Positions 46,460 through 55,224 of a DNA stretch of 64,000 nt are shown one piece after another. This DNA is from Setomelanomma holmii (taxonomy: Eukaryota; Ascomycota; Dothideomycetes; Pleosporales; Phaeosphaeriaceae). The notes below the pieces were generated by a model. That model was not told the DNA's origin, searched no databases, and worked only from the letters and a program-made list of their open reading frames with translations. How positions within the stretch are numbered: the stretch's first letter is position 1; every line of letters begins with the position of its first letter. Position numbers and translations under genes: made by a program. The stretch covers positions 62,001-126,000 of the forward strand of contig ML978194.1 in assembly GCA_010015745.1 (NCBI GenBank), read 5' to 3'.

Positions 46460-47084
46460 TCAACTCCACGCTTGGGGGAATTTGGCCGATGCCAGAATTA
46501 AGCTCCCCAGTATCGCCCCGCACTCGTTGTACGGGTTCCGAGTATGCGCCCAATCCTTTGCTGGAAAGACACGAACTCGCATTCGTTTCAGACTGGGGAG
46601 TACATAGGATATCTGGAACGTACCGAGATTGAAAGCGGAAGGCTCCAATATCCACAAAAGAACAAAATCTTTCTCGCAAACATCAATATGCAATACCACT
46701 ATGTGGTCTCGTTGATAAACTTTCAGGCCGGCAAGAGCTTTATGGCAGTCGCTGTTCACCCCACCGCGGCAGGAGAGTGTATTGACCTTGAAAGGGACCA
46801 GGGCCGCCTCTGAGGAGATCCGACGGCAGACACTCAAGAGCGCGAGTGGGTGCCTCCAAGCAGAGAGTTTTGGCGAAATGTGACGGTCTGGGCACAGGTG
46901 ACAATCAAATTGTTGACTTACAGCTCTTTCTCAACGACACCCTTCGGCTGTCGTTCAGCATGCCATCTTTGAATCTGTGGTATCCACATGCTGGCCGTAC
47001 AGGCCTCGTGACACGGTTTTCGGTCTGTGCACCACTATGTATTGCGTGGGCCACCCGTACTACAGAGCGAATGCGAGGCGCCAC
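46460..47084 (-). pseudogene. 2EXR/DUF7730-like array copy E, degraded remnant
   Basis: An exon 1 remnant (46922-47084) reads APRIRSVVRV ... RPVRPACGYHRFKDGMLN, clearly related to copies A and F. Its expected ATG is GTG at 47084. One base is missing after GMLN, so the PKG-VVEKEL end falls in another frame. The donor GTAAGT is still there. The exon 2 remnant starts at LALLSVCRRISSEAALVPF and continues to a stop at 46460 (LPSLKRMRVRVFPAK). The whole LPPEIRNRI...LGG segment (about 50 residues in relatives) is deleted between the two parts. Start loss, frameshift and deletion make this the oldest-looking member of the array. Confidence 0.7.
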
Positions 47085-47649
47085 GTTGGGGTGATCGTCT
47101 CGAAAAGGAAACGAGGTACTGAGAAGAGCGCAAAATAGAGAAGAAGTGGCCGTTGAATCTCGTACAAGATCAGCCGCGAGATAAACTACATAACTCAAAA
47201 TTTTAGCCCTGCGCAACTTTCCGTCCAACAAATTGATTCGTGCGGAGAGCGTTGACTTACTAGAGGAACCACGACCAGACTTTGAGGATCTGTTGGGGTG
47301 AGCACCATCCAGTTGGGTCACGATTGCATGGTTCGCCAATTCTTGGCGCCGTAAGGTGCAGACAGCCCTGATCAATATTTGAGGAGATGGAACGCTGGCA
47401 AGTGGTCCGAAGATATCGAGAGGAACCTGACTGTATTATACGCAGAGATTTAGAGTGTGAGATTGAAGGTAACCCGGCAGATAAGGTTGAGGAAGAAGTG
47501 ACAGCAGGCCTCGTCACGCAACTCGTGCCTTCTCGAGTAGACCTTCCCTCTAGTCAGTCCTCCTTAGAACCCTGAATAAACTCAGTGACTTTCGTCGGTA
47601 GTTGTGGAAGGTTGTGATACGACGGAAAACATAGGCTTTTGGAAACCAG
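47085..47649. other. Intergenic within the array, 565 bp
   Basis: Spacer between copies E and F. No convincing family remnants. Confidence 0.4.
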
Positions 47650-48559
47650 TCATGTAGTGGTAGATACTGGATTGGCCTTCCACCTGTGAAGTTGTTAGGA
47701 CTTGATGCTGCATAATGCATGTGGATCGTTTAGACTCACCTGCCGTCGAAGTGGTGCCAGTCACCGTCCATCATATCGATGCTGAGCTTGTATGCTCTCG
47801 AACTCATATCAGAATCCAGTAGAGAGCGAAGCGTGGTCTCGCGCTCAGCGAAAGACCTCCACTTCCAGCCGTCACTACTGAAGAGGCAGACATGAACGTG
47901 CTGCAAACTCAGAAGCCACTTTGGAATACCCAATGCAGGATCGGTATCGCTCAGCCACCGTAGTGCGAAATGTTCTACTTCGTGGACCATTAGCTCGAAG
48001 TGAATCGTGTTGATCAGTCGGCGCTGATGTGCTCGGAAGCGTTTGAAAGCTACGTAGACATCATGATAATATGGCGTGGAGAACGTGCAACGCGCGTAAG
48101 GTAGCGTTAACGTCTCGACGTAGATCTGGCGGCATGTCCGGATGAGGGCAGTAGCATTCTTGCGGTCACGAGGCGCATTCTTGAAGATGATCTTCGTACT
48201 CTCGCCGTGTCCCAAGTATGTGTGTCGCATGGTCTTGCCTCCGAGCACCAGCTCGAAGATTCGATTGCGGATTTCGGGCGGCAGGCTTAGGATGGGCGCG
48301 TTCTGGTTCAATTCGACACTACAAGATATAAGCGCACATCTTAAGCAAGACTCTTACCATCTGGGCTGGTAGGTACCCCGAAGGCGGCACTCAGTAGGAC
48401 TTACAGTTCCAACTCGTCTGCCATAGGTGTGACGTTGAGCCTTCCGTCCTTGAAGGTATGATAACCGCGAGTTGGACGTTTGACCACCCGGGTATCGCTG
48501 TGCTTGCTGGGAGCAGTCGCATCATTCGCTTTAACACTTGCACGGGTGCGCGGGGCCAT
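47650..48559 (-). CDS. 2EXR/DUF7730-like protein, array copy F (intact)
   Basis: Exons 48405-48559, 47740-48318 and 47650-47683 encode 255 aa. It starts MAPRTRASVKAND, with GYHTFKDGRLNVTPMADELEL in exon 1. The family core is PILSLPPEIRNRIFELVLGGK and LIRTCRQIYVETLTLPYARCTF, followed by LLSLQHVHVCLF. Intron 1 is longer than in the other copies (86 bp). The second intron (47684-47739) has textbook signals (AG|GTGAGT, CCTAACA, TTCACAG) and joins a 34 bp exon adding RWKANPVSTTT, comparable in phase and position to copy A's last exon. If not spliced, the ORF stops at 47736 with 245 aa. Function is unknown. Confidence 0.75.
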
Positions 48560-49230
48560 GGTTGCAAAGCGGAGGTTGAGAGTCGGGCGCGTACTCGGTA
48601 AGGTGACGGGCGCGGTGTTATAGGAAGGAGCGAGCTGTGTTTGCAACCTGCACCGCCACTAGCAGCTTAGTGCGCGTTCACAGTTGCGCGTGTATTTGCT
48701 GTGACAATAGAAGGGCAAGCTGAAGCGTCTCACGCGGCGACATAGCCGTCCCGTCGAATTATCTATTGGCCGCGGGCACCTGTCATCCAGCATTCTATTC
48801 TGGTTACGGTCTCATATTGACTCTCTTGACAGTTTAGGAGATAATCGCGTATATGCACGAATTTCACTGGTATCGTCCGGTCAATGAGCGCCTAATGCAT
48901 GTCAGCGTGGTCTTAGAAGCATGTAGACTGACAAGAAGGCGGTTGATTGGTGCTCAGAGAGAAGATTATGTGTTCGTCAACGACAGTACTAGACGATTCG
49001 AGGTCTCAGACTGCTAGCAGTCTTTGAACTCGCCTCAAGCCTGGCACCATCTCCGACTAAGGATGACGATAACGAAGATTTCATCATTGCGTGTGATCAG
49101 ACGGGACTTTGAGAAAACTTACAGTCTATGTGACGAAATCGTTGTGCTGTTCTCGCTCAGCCTAAGACTGTAATGCGAGCTAGGCGAGATAGCTCTTTCG
49201 AGGCCAACAGCAGACCATGAAGGGCGAATT
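48560..49230. other. Intergenic, 671 bp
   Basis: It lies upstream of copy F and downstream of the DUF3807 gene. No gene supported. Confidence 0.5.
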
Positions 49231-49883
49231 TCAGTAGTCCAGCTCCAAATTATCATCCTTTTGTGCATCCGGTCCATTTGCCTGGTGCCAAGGGTCCCAC
49301 TCGTCGCTTTCCTCATCCTCATCTTGGTCCCCCTCTGGCTTGTGACGACGTCCCTTCTCCGCCCGTTCCTTCTCCAGCCTAAGTTGCTTTTTCTTCGCTC
49401 TGTAATTGATCCTATTCTTCTTGTTCTTCGCCTTGGTTCTTGGACTGCTGGTTGCCCATTGTTGTGTCTTGAGCTTCTCCACGCGACCTGACTGCACTCT
49501 ATCGTTGGACGGAGGCGCGGGACCGGCAGTATCGCGTGCCGAGTCCGAAGCAGCTTCTCCTTCTTCAGAACCATCCCCTCCTTCTCGCCGTAGTCTGCGC
49601 TTACGAAGGATAGACTGGATCTCGGAGTGTCGGAACATGGCAATCTGCTCGTCGGTGAGGGTGCGTTTCGTGCCGTCCGAATAGTAGCCTAGCCCATCGT
49701 CCTCGTATTCACAAAGCTCCTCAGCCGCAGCCTGGTCAACGCCGTGCAGAAAGTTCTCGGGTGTTGGCGCGTGTGGGAAGTGTTTCGCGTGAAATTCGCG
49801 TAGATCGTCCTAGAAAAGTTAGCTGTGTAAGGTCTTTCAATGGCATAACTCACGATCGTAACAACAGGAACATTCAGTTCCAT
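49231..49883 (-). CDS. DUF3807-type conserved fungal protein
   Basis: Exons 49854-49883 and 49231-49809 encode 202 aa. The ten-codon first exon MELNVPVVTI is joined through a 44 bp intron (GTGAGT ... CTAG) to DDLREFHAKHFP. The signature YEDDGLGYYSDGTKRTLTDEQIAMFRHSEIQ is what I recall for the Pezizomycotina family DUF3807. The C-terminal half is strongly basic then acidic (KAKNKKNRINYRAKKKQLRLEK is a likely nuclear or nucleolar signal; the end is DEDEESDEWD). No function is known. The start is 256 bp from that of the divergent fasciclin gene. Confidence 0.8.
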
Positions 49884-50139
49884 ATTTTTGACGAGTTTGA
49901 GAATGAATGCCCAAGTCGAGCCCTGGGAAGGGCGTAGTTTCACGTTTGCGAAAGCATGGTGGAAGAGTGCAAATCGAAGTGCACGCGATATTCACTGGCG
50001 CCTCGTACTGCCGATCATTCGCGCGATCACGAGGTCTTGGCTTCACCGCGGCTGATGACGTCTCCCCGCATCGTCGCCAAACGGTGCATGCGACGAACAC
50101 CTACAACCATCCGATACACATCAAGACCCCTATTCGACC

Positions 50140-51331
50140 ATGAGAACAGCATCTGTAATCGCATACCCTCTCGCAAGCGTCTGCCTCTTCCTTGCTTGCT
50201 CCGCAGCATCCCGGCCATTCGACACAATCAGGAGATCCTTTCAGGTTCTCAGCGAGCAGTCTCCGCTGCACGATCTCATAATGCCCGCTACGGGCGAGGT
50301 ATCAACCGGCGTGATCATCTCAGATGTTATCGGAAAGACGCAGACCATAGCCGTCTTCAGTGGCCTCACAAGAGATATCGACGACGTAGCCAAACGCTTA
50401 AACGATGCGGCGCAGAATGCGACCGTACTGGCGCCGGACAATAGCGTTATGCGAGGACTGAAGAGGAAGCCTTGGGAAGAGCCAGGGGACTATGACAGCT
50501 TTGGCGCAAATGCTTACGAGGGAAGCGCTGGTGAAGATCGAGCGCGCAAGAACTTGGAGCGCTTTGTACAAAGACACATAGTACCTGAAAGCCCTTGGGA
50601 GGAAGGCAAAAAAGTTAAGACTCTTGCTGGTAATGAAGTCTGGTGGGAGAGCAAAAAGGGCCAAAAGAAGGTAAGTCAATGTGCACTCGCTTCTGCGTAG
50701 CCTGCCGGACCCACTGCACATTTTTATATCCCCACTTCGCAAAGCAAACAGTCGCCTTGAGCACAACGCTTTCCATGTCTTGCTTAACCTGGCATATATA
50801 TACTGGGTAAGTCTTGAGATCTCCATCAATGACGTGGTGAGATGGCCGAGTTGTGAGAAGTCCCACACCTTCATCACATCTTACAATCGCTAATAACTCC
50901 TAGGGTTATGGTTAGTCCCTCAAACGCCCGCCATTCACACCTACACCTTCTAACATGTCCAAGGCGCCAGGTTAAGGTCTACCTTAGCACTATTCCTGGT
51001 CACGAAAGTGGCGTGGGTAAAGCGATCCTTCCCGTCGATCAGTTTTCATACATACTGACAGGCTCTAGGTTCGAGTCCCACTCTCATCAACATTCGTCTG
51101 GCATTAGCCAGGCACCCCAGGATCTTTTTTGCCTTTTGCTAACACACACACTCGTGCTCTCTTTTTGTTATTCTGTCTGATCTTGCGTCTCTTCAGACAT
51201 CACTAGGACCAACTCCACGAACCTTTCGCTGACCAAATCTGCAGATCCAGCCTGGCGACGTTAAGGTCACGAGCATCGCTGACAAAGTCTCGAATGGCGA
51301 GGTCTGGGTAATTGGAGGCTCTCTTGCATAG
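50140..51331 (+). CDS. Secreted/vacuolar fasciclin (FAS1) domain protein hosting a nested tRNA
   Basis: Exons 50140-50670 and 51245-51331 encode 205 aa. A cleavable signal peptide is likely (MRTASVIAYPLASVCLFLACSA). One FAS1 domain follows, with TIAVFSGLTRDIDDVAKRLND, NATVLAPDNSVMRGL, the helical FVQRHIVPES and, in exon 2, IQPGDVKVTSIADKVSNGEVWVIGG. FAS1 domains usually mediate adhesion or protein contacts at the surface or in the endomembrane system. The single intron (50671-51244, GTAAGT ... GCTGACC ... TGCAG, phase 0) is 574 bp, about ten times the local norm. It contains a complete, interrupted tRNA-Leu gene on the same strand. The host protein needs only its two flanking exons, whose junction QKK-IQPGD restores the domain. 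Confidence 0.9.
50795..50802 (+). promoter_or_regulatory. TATA-like element upstream of the nested tRNA
   Basis: TATATATA ends 33 bp before the first base of the tRNA-Leu, a position compatible with TFIIIB recruitment in fungi. It may also be coincidental, because it lies inside the host intron. Confidence 0.4.
50836..51089 (+). tRNA. tRNA-Leu(AAG) interrupted by its canonical intron and three GT-AG introns
   Basis: tRNA segments are 50836-50852, 50904-50910, 50964-50977, 50994-51016 and 51069-51089 (82 nt joined). Acceptor GGTGAGA pairs TCTCATC; D stem GCC/GGC; anticodon arm CCAGG-TTAAGGT-CCTGG with anticodon AAG; variable arm CAC-GAAA-GTG; T arm GTGGG-TTCGAGT-CCCAC; discriminator A. The 16-nt gap 50978-50993 sits at the canonical 37/38 site and contains CCTTA, able to pair with the anticodon region. 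The other gaps look spliceosomal: 50853-50903 (GTGAGA...CTAAT...CCTAG, 51 bp, D loop), 50911-50963 (GTTAGT...CTAAC...CCAAG, 53 bp, D stem) and 51017-51068 (GTAAAG...ACTGAC...TCTAG, 52 bp, T stem). An unspliced transcript cannot fold as a tRNA. Position 22 reads T where relatives usually have A. It could be a pseudogene, but the joined product is structurally perfect. Confidence 0.8.
51125..51130 (+). terminator. T6 run, candidate RNA polymerase III terminator
   Basis: Six T residues begin 35 bp after the tRNA-Leu 3' end, followed shortly by a TTTT run. This is the normal type and spacing of a fungal Pol III terminator, although it lies within the host intron. Confidence 0.5.
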
Positions 51332-51707
51332 ACAGGCTGATAGACATGATATTACGAAACTTCGGCTGGACATACCGCTTCAATGATGATACGATCTGCA
51401 CTGGCTGCCTTTCATTCGTGAGTTCTGGAGCATAGAATCACTTTTGGCCTTCAAGGCCACCCATAAACACCTCTATAATCCAACTTATAAGCAATGTCGT
51501 CTAGACTTCCGCGTTCTCGCATTTGCACCTCGCATGCTTCTGGCTTCGTACCCCGAGTTTTGTAAGCTACCGCAGCTAGCTTCCGACAGCTGAGCATCAC
51601 AGAGCTTCCAGCTTCAGACAGCTCCTCACCCCCACTTCTCAGATACATAAACACGCCATGTCGTCACGCAGCACAGCACAACGGCAAGCAAAGCAAGACT
51701 ATCCACC
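51332..51707. other. Intergenic, 376 bp
   Basis: It holds the fasciclin 3' UTR and the promoter of the MBL gene. Nothing else recognised. Confidence 0.5.
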
Positions 51708-52809
51708 ATGAACTTCTCATCTGGTAACCTCGCTATCTGCGAAACATGCGGCACACAATACGACGTCCCTCTCTTCTCTCCTCCACCCAACTGTCGCATC
51801 TGCGATGTACGTGATCTGGCACTCCCCAGCTCTTCCTCCACACCACTAACACTCCCCAGGACCCACGCCAATATGTCCCAGCAGCAGGCCAAACCTGGAC
51901 TTCCCTCAACGCCGACCAATCCACCCAGAAAAACACCTTCGACACCGACGCCCACGACCCGCGCATCCACTACATAACCACCAAACCCCTCTCTTCCTCC
52001 GAACTCCCTGCGAGTCTCGCCTCGACCTCCACGACTCGAAAACAACTCGGCATCGGCGAGCGCGCGATCCTCCTCCAGACCTCTCGCGGAAACGTGCTTT
52101 GGGATTTGGTTGCATTCATCGACGCCGCGACCGTCTCGTTTATCAAATCCAAAGGCGGACTGAACGCAATCGTAATAAGCCATCCGCATTTCTACACCAC
52201 GCATTTAGAATGGGCGCGGATATTCCAGTGCCCCGTATACGTCAGCAGCGACGATGCCGAGTGGTTGAATCGTGCGGACAACGATGAGGTTAGGAAATGG
52301 ATCAAGGGGAGCCAGAGTATCGAGGAGGTGGACGGGGAGGTCAGAGCAGTTCAGTGTGGAGGGCATTTTGATGGGAGTTTGGTGCTGCTTTGGGAGAGGA
52401 AGTTGTTTATTGCGGATACGATTATGAGTGTGCCGGTATGTTCTTGGTCTATCCTCTGTCCGTCAGTGAGAGAGTGTCACTGATGCGGCATAGTCTGGAT
52501 TTTACCACAAGGATCGTCTGCCAGGCACGGTTAGCTACTCGTTTCAGTGGTCATATCCGAACCGTGAGTCGCACGACTTTTCTCCTGTACTGATCTGTGC
52601 TGACTGACAAAGTGATTCCCCTCCCACCGGCCAAGATCCAAGGCATCTGGAAAGCCATCAAGCCGTACGAGTTCGATTCGACCTACGGCGCCTTCCCAGG
52701 CCAGAACGTCACGCGTCCAGATTTGAAGCAACAAGTGCTGGAGAGCATGAAGATCTTTTGTAGGGTTGGTGGGCATGACAATGCAGCCGTGTACGACGAG
52801 ACGTTGTGA
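51708..52809 (+). CDS. Metallo-beta-lactamase-fold protein with N-terminal CxxC motifs
   Basis: Exons 51708-51806, 51860-52435, 52494-52563 and 52613-52809 encode 313 aa. The N-terminus has two cysteine pairs (ICETCGTQYDV and CRICD), possibly a small zinc site. The MBL-like region has ILLQTSRGNVLWDLVAFID, the metal-motif position AIVISHPHFYTTHLEW (H-P-H-x4-H), VQCGGHFDGSLVLLW and LFIADTIMSVP. The usual HxHxDH is not fully kept: the sequence is H-P-H-F-Y-T-T-H without the Asp. Metal binding may therefore differ, or the protein may not be a classical hydrolase. The remaining two exons give GFYHKDRLPGTVSYSFQWSY and YEFDSTYGAFPGQNV. All three introns are 49-58 bp GT-AG. Substrate unknown. Confidence 0.88.
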
Positions 52810-53196
52810 CGAGCTGCTCAATACATAGTTGCATGTACAATACTCGGAATGCGAGGGACACCTCATGTGCTCAATCTTGATTGCTAAGACAGTCTTTTAC
52901 TCCGCTGAAAGCATGCCAATCCTCAAAGGCGCCGGAGCATCATCATGCACCCCAAAACCGACGCAACGGCCGACAATACTCGCCACACTCGTGCTAGAAA
53001 TGCTCGTGGAGCGAAATGTACATGTACAGGGTGTCAAGAACTCTGGCTCAGCTAAGACCTCGGGGACAATTCGCAAATAGCTTCAAGCCGTCTCCTTATG
53101 ACGACTGTCATTATGGCTCGTTCACCTCTCTTCCAACCCAAATCGTAAGACGCCAGAGAAATCATGGGCAGAACACCATAAATTTATAATGCAGCT
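52810..53196. other. Intergenic between convergent genes, 387 bp
   Basis: 3' UTRs of the MBL and PWWP genes. No further feature. Confidence 0.5.
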
Positions 53197-55224
53197 CTAC
53201 GGTGCAGCAGCATCTGCAGGAGCTATAGCCGCCTCGGTCTTGGTCTCAGTGGCGGCGGGAGCCTCTGCGCTTCCTTCGGCCTCGGCCTGGACGGCAGGCG
53301 CATCCTTGATGACCTCTTTGTCTGCTTCCGACATTGCGACGTCGCCATCTGCATCGGGCTTCTTGATGTCTGTGGCGGGTTCAGCTGGAGTGTCCTCCTT
53401 CTTCTCTTCCTCTTTCTTTTCGACTGGTGACTCTTGCTTTGCAGCCGCTGACTTTGCCTCATCGTCGTCGTGCTTGATCCCGTTGGTTGCAGGCTCAACA
53501 GCACCAGCCGCAGGCTCCGCATCGGCGGCTAAGGCGCCACCCCACTTCGTCAGTAGGTCATTAGAGCGCCGCTTGAAGTCGTGCTCCTCCTCTTTCGGGA
53601 TGGAGTTGAGCTTGATGATGGCCTTTAGAACCTTGTGAACCTTGGTCTTCTTTATAACCTCTGCCTCAAGATCCTCATGAGCTTCAAGTTGTTTGAGGTA
53701 ATCCGACATGTTCGCCATATCTTCGTCCTTGGGAGCTTGGTCGCGAGAGAGAAATCCTTTTTGCAGACGGTGGCGTAGGTAGAGAACTTGCTTCTCACGC
53801 TTCTGCAACCGTTCCTCCTCGGTCATGGGTGGCTCTTCTGGCTGCGCAGGCTCTGCCTCTTCGCTCGACTTCTTCTTAGCCTTAGTCTCCTTCTTTGGCT
53901 TGGCCGCTGAGGCTTCCTTTGGTGTCTTCGTCGTCAGCTTGAGCTTGGCCGTCTTAGGAGTCTTTGCAGGCTGTTAGTGAGTCAGTGATCAAGAAACACT
54001 CGAAGTCTGTCGAACGTACCTTCTCGTTCTCGCCATCGCTCTCGTCAGTCTTCTTGCGCTTCTTTGTGCCCTTCGCCTTCTTTGCACTTGCAGCTGTGGC
54101 GTCGTCGCCTGCATCTTCCATCTCCACATCTTCTGACTCTGCAGCTGCTGTGCTCTTGCGCTTGGCGGACTTTTCTGCCTTCTCCTTCTTTTCTTGCTCT
54201 TTGAGCTCTCGCTGTTCAGCGTCGACCGCCATGGCCGCCTCGTGCGCCTGCAAAAGCTCCTTGAAGTGAGCGAGATCATGACCCTCTGCGGCAATCTGGT
54301 ATGCCTCCCACAAAGCCTTGTTCTTCTTCGCCTGGTTGCCAGCTTCAACGTCTTTCTTTACTTCCTCAAGATCGAACGTGAGGAGCTCGGTATTGACTTG
54401 CCATGCGCTAGAACGTGTTAAATTAGTGAAAAAAGGATGGTCGCAAGTGCAACTCACAATTCGTTGGTGCCCAAGAACATGATGGGGTACCGCCGGTCCT
54501 TCGCATTCTTGCCACCTTCCAGAAAATCCTCACGATATGTGCCGTCAATGCGCTTAGCACTTACAGGGCGCTTGCTGAGCAAGGACTCAGGAAGCATCTC
54601 CTCGTCGCAGATGATAACGGGCCATGGCTGGTAGCCACGCATCGCAACCATGTACATCTCTCCTGGTGACACATGGAGACGAAGCTCAGGTGCCTTCTTC
54701 TTGCCCTTAGCGGGAGTTTTCTTCTTGTGCTCAGGCACACCCGCCCCGGACTTCCGCTTGGTATTGTTCGTCTTAGCGGCAGGAGTGCCATTCGTCGCAG
54801 GAGCGTCGGCAGGAGCCTCTGTTGCTGGCACAACATCTGAAGACTCTTAGCAAGTGTAGCAGGAACGCCAGAGATCCGGCGAACGACCTCAAGTGGAGAT
54901 CGACAGGGGTTGAGACTTACCTGCGTCACCATCTGCGCTGTCCGCCTGTGGCTCGCCATTCGTCGCAGGAGGGTCAGCTGGAGCCTCAGCCACCGCAGGC
55001 TCCTTCTTCGCGTCCTCATCCTGTGGAACTGATGCCGCGTTAGCCACACCTATACCGCCTCGCAGGTGAGGGTGCTTACCTTCTGCGACACCTGAAGTAG
55101 CCACTACGGCCCCATCCTCTACTGGCTTCGCCTCAGCAACAGCGGGCTCAGAAACTGGCTCAGCAGGACGCGTGGTCTCATCGACCGACGTGGTAGTGTC
55201 CATAGTAGCGGGTGCGTCCGCCAT
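53197..55224 (-). CDS. PWWP-domain chromatin protein
   Basis: Exons 55080-55224, 54921-55028, 54458-54836, 54020-54407 and 53197-53970 encode 597 aa. An Ala/Pro/Glu-rich N-terminus contains a short internal duplication (PADPPATNGEP / PADAPATNGTP). It is followed by a PWWP domain at about residues 135-225: PGEMYMVAMRGYQPWPVIIC, RRYPIMFLGTNEFAWQV. A Lys-rich charged middle with likely nuclear signals follows. A helical TFIIS-N/LEDGF-IBD-like segment lies at about residues 395-475: VLYLRHRLQKGFLSRDQ, HEDLEAEVIKKTKVHKVLKAI. An acidic Ala/Glu tail ends the protein. PWWP modules read methylated H3K36 or H4K20 on nucleosomes. The four introns are GT-AG (49-84 bp), and the second PWWP half depends on intron 3 (phase 2). 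Confidence 0.9.

Noticed and set aside
53189..53638. Plus-strand Ala/Ser-rich ORF of 149 codons
   Set aside because: Complement of the acidic Ala/Glu tail of the PWWP protein; compositional artefact.
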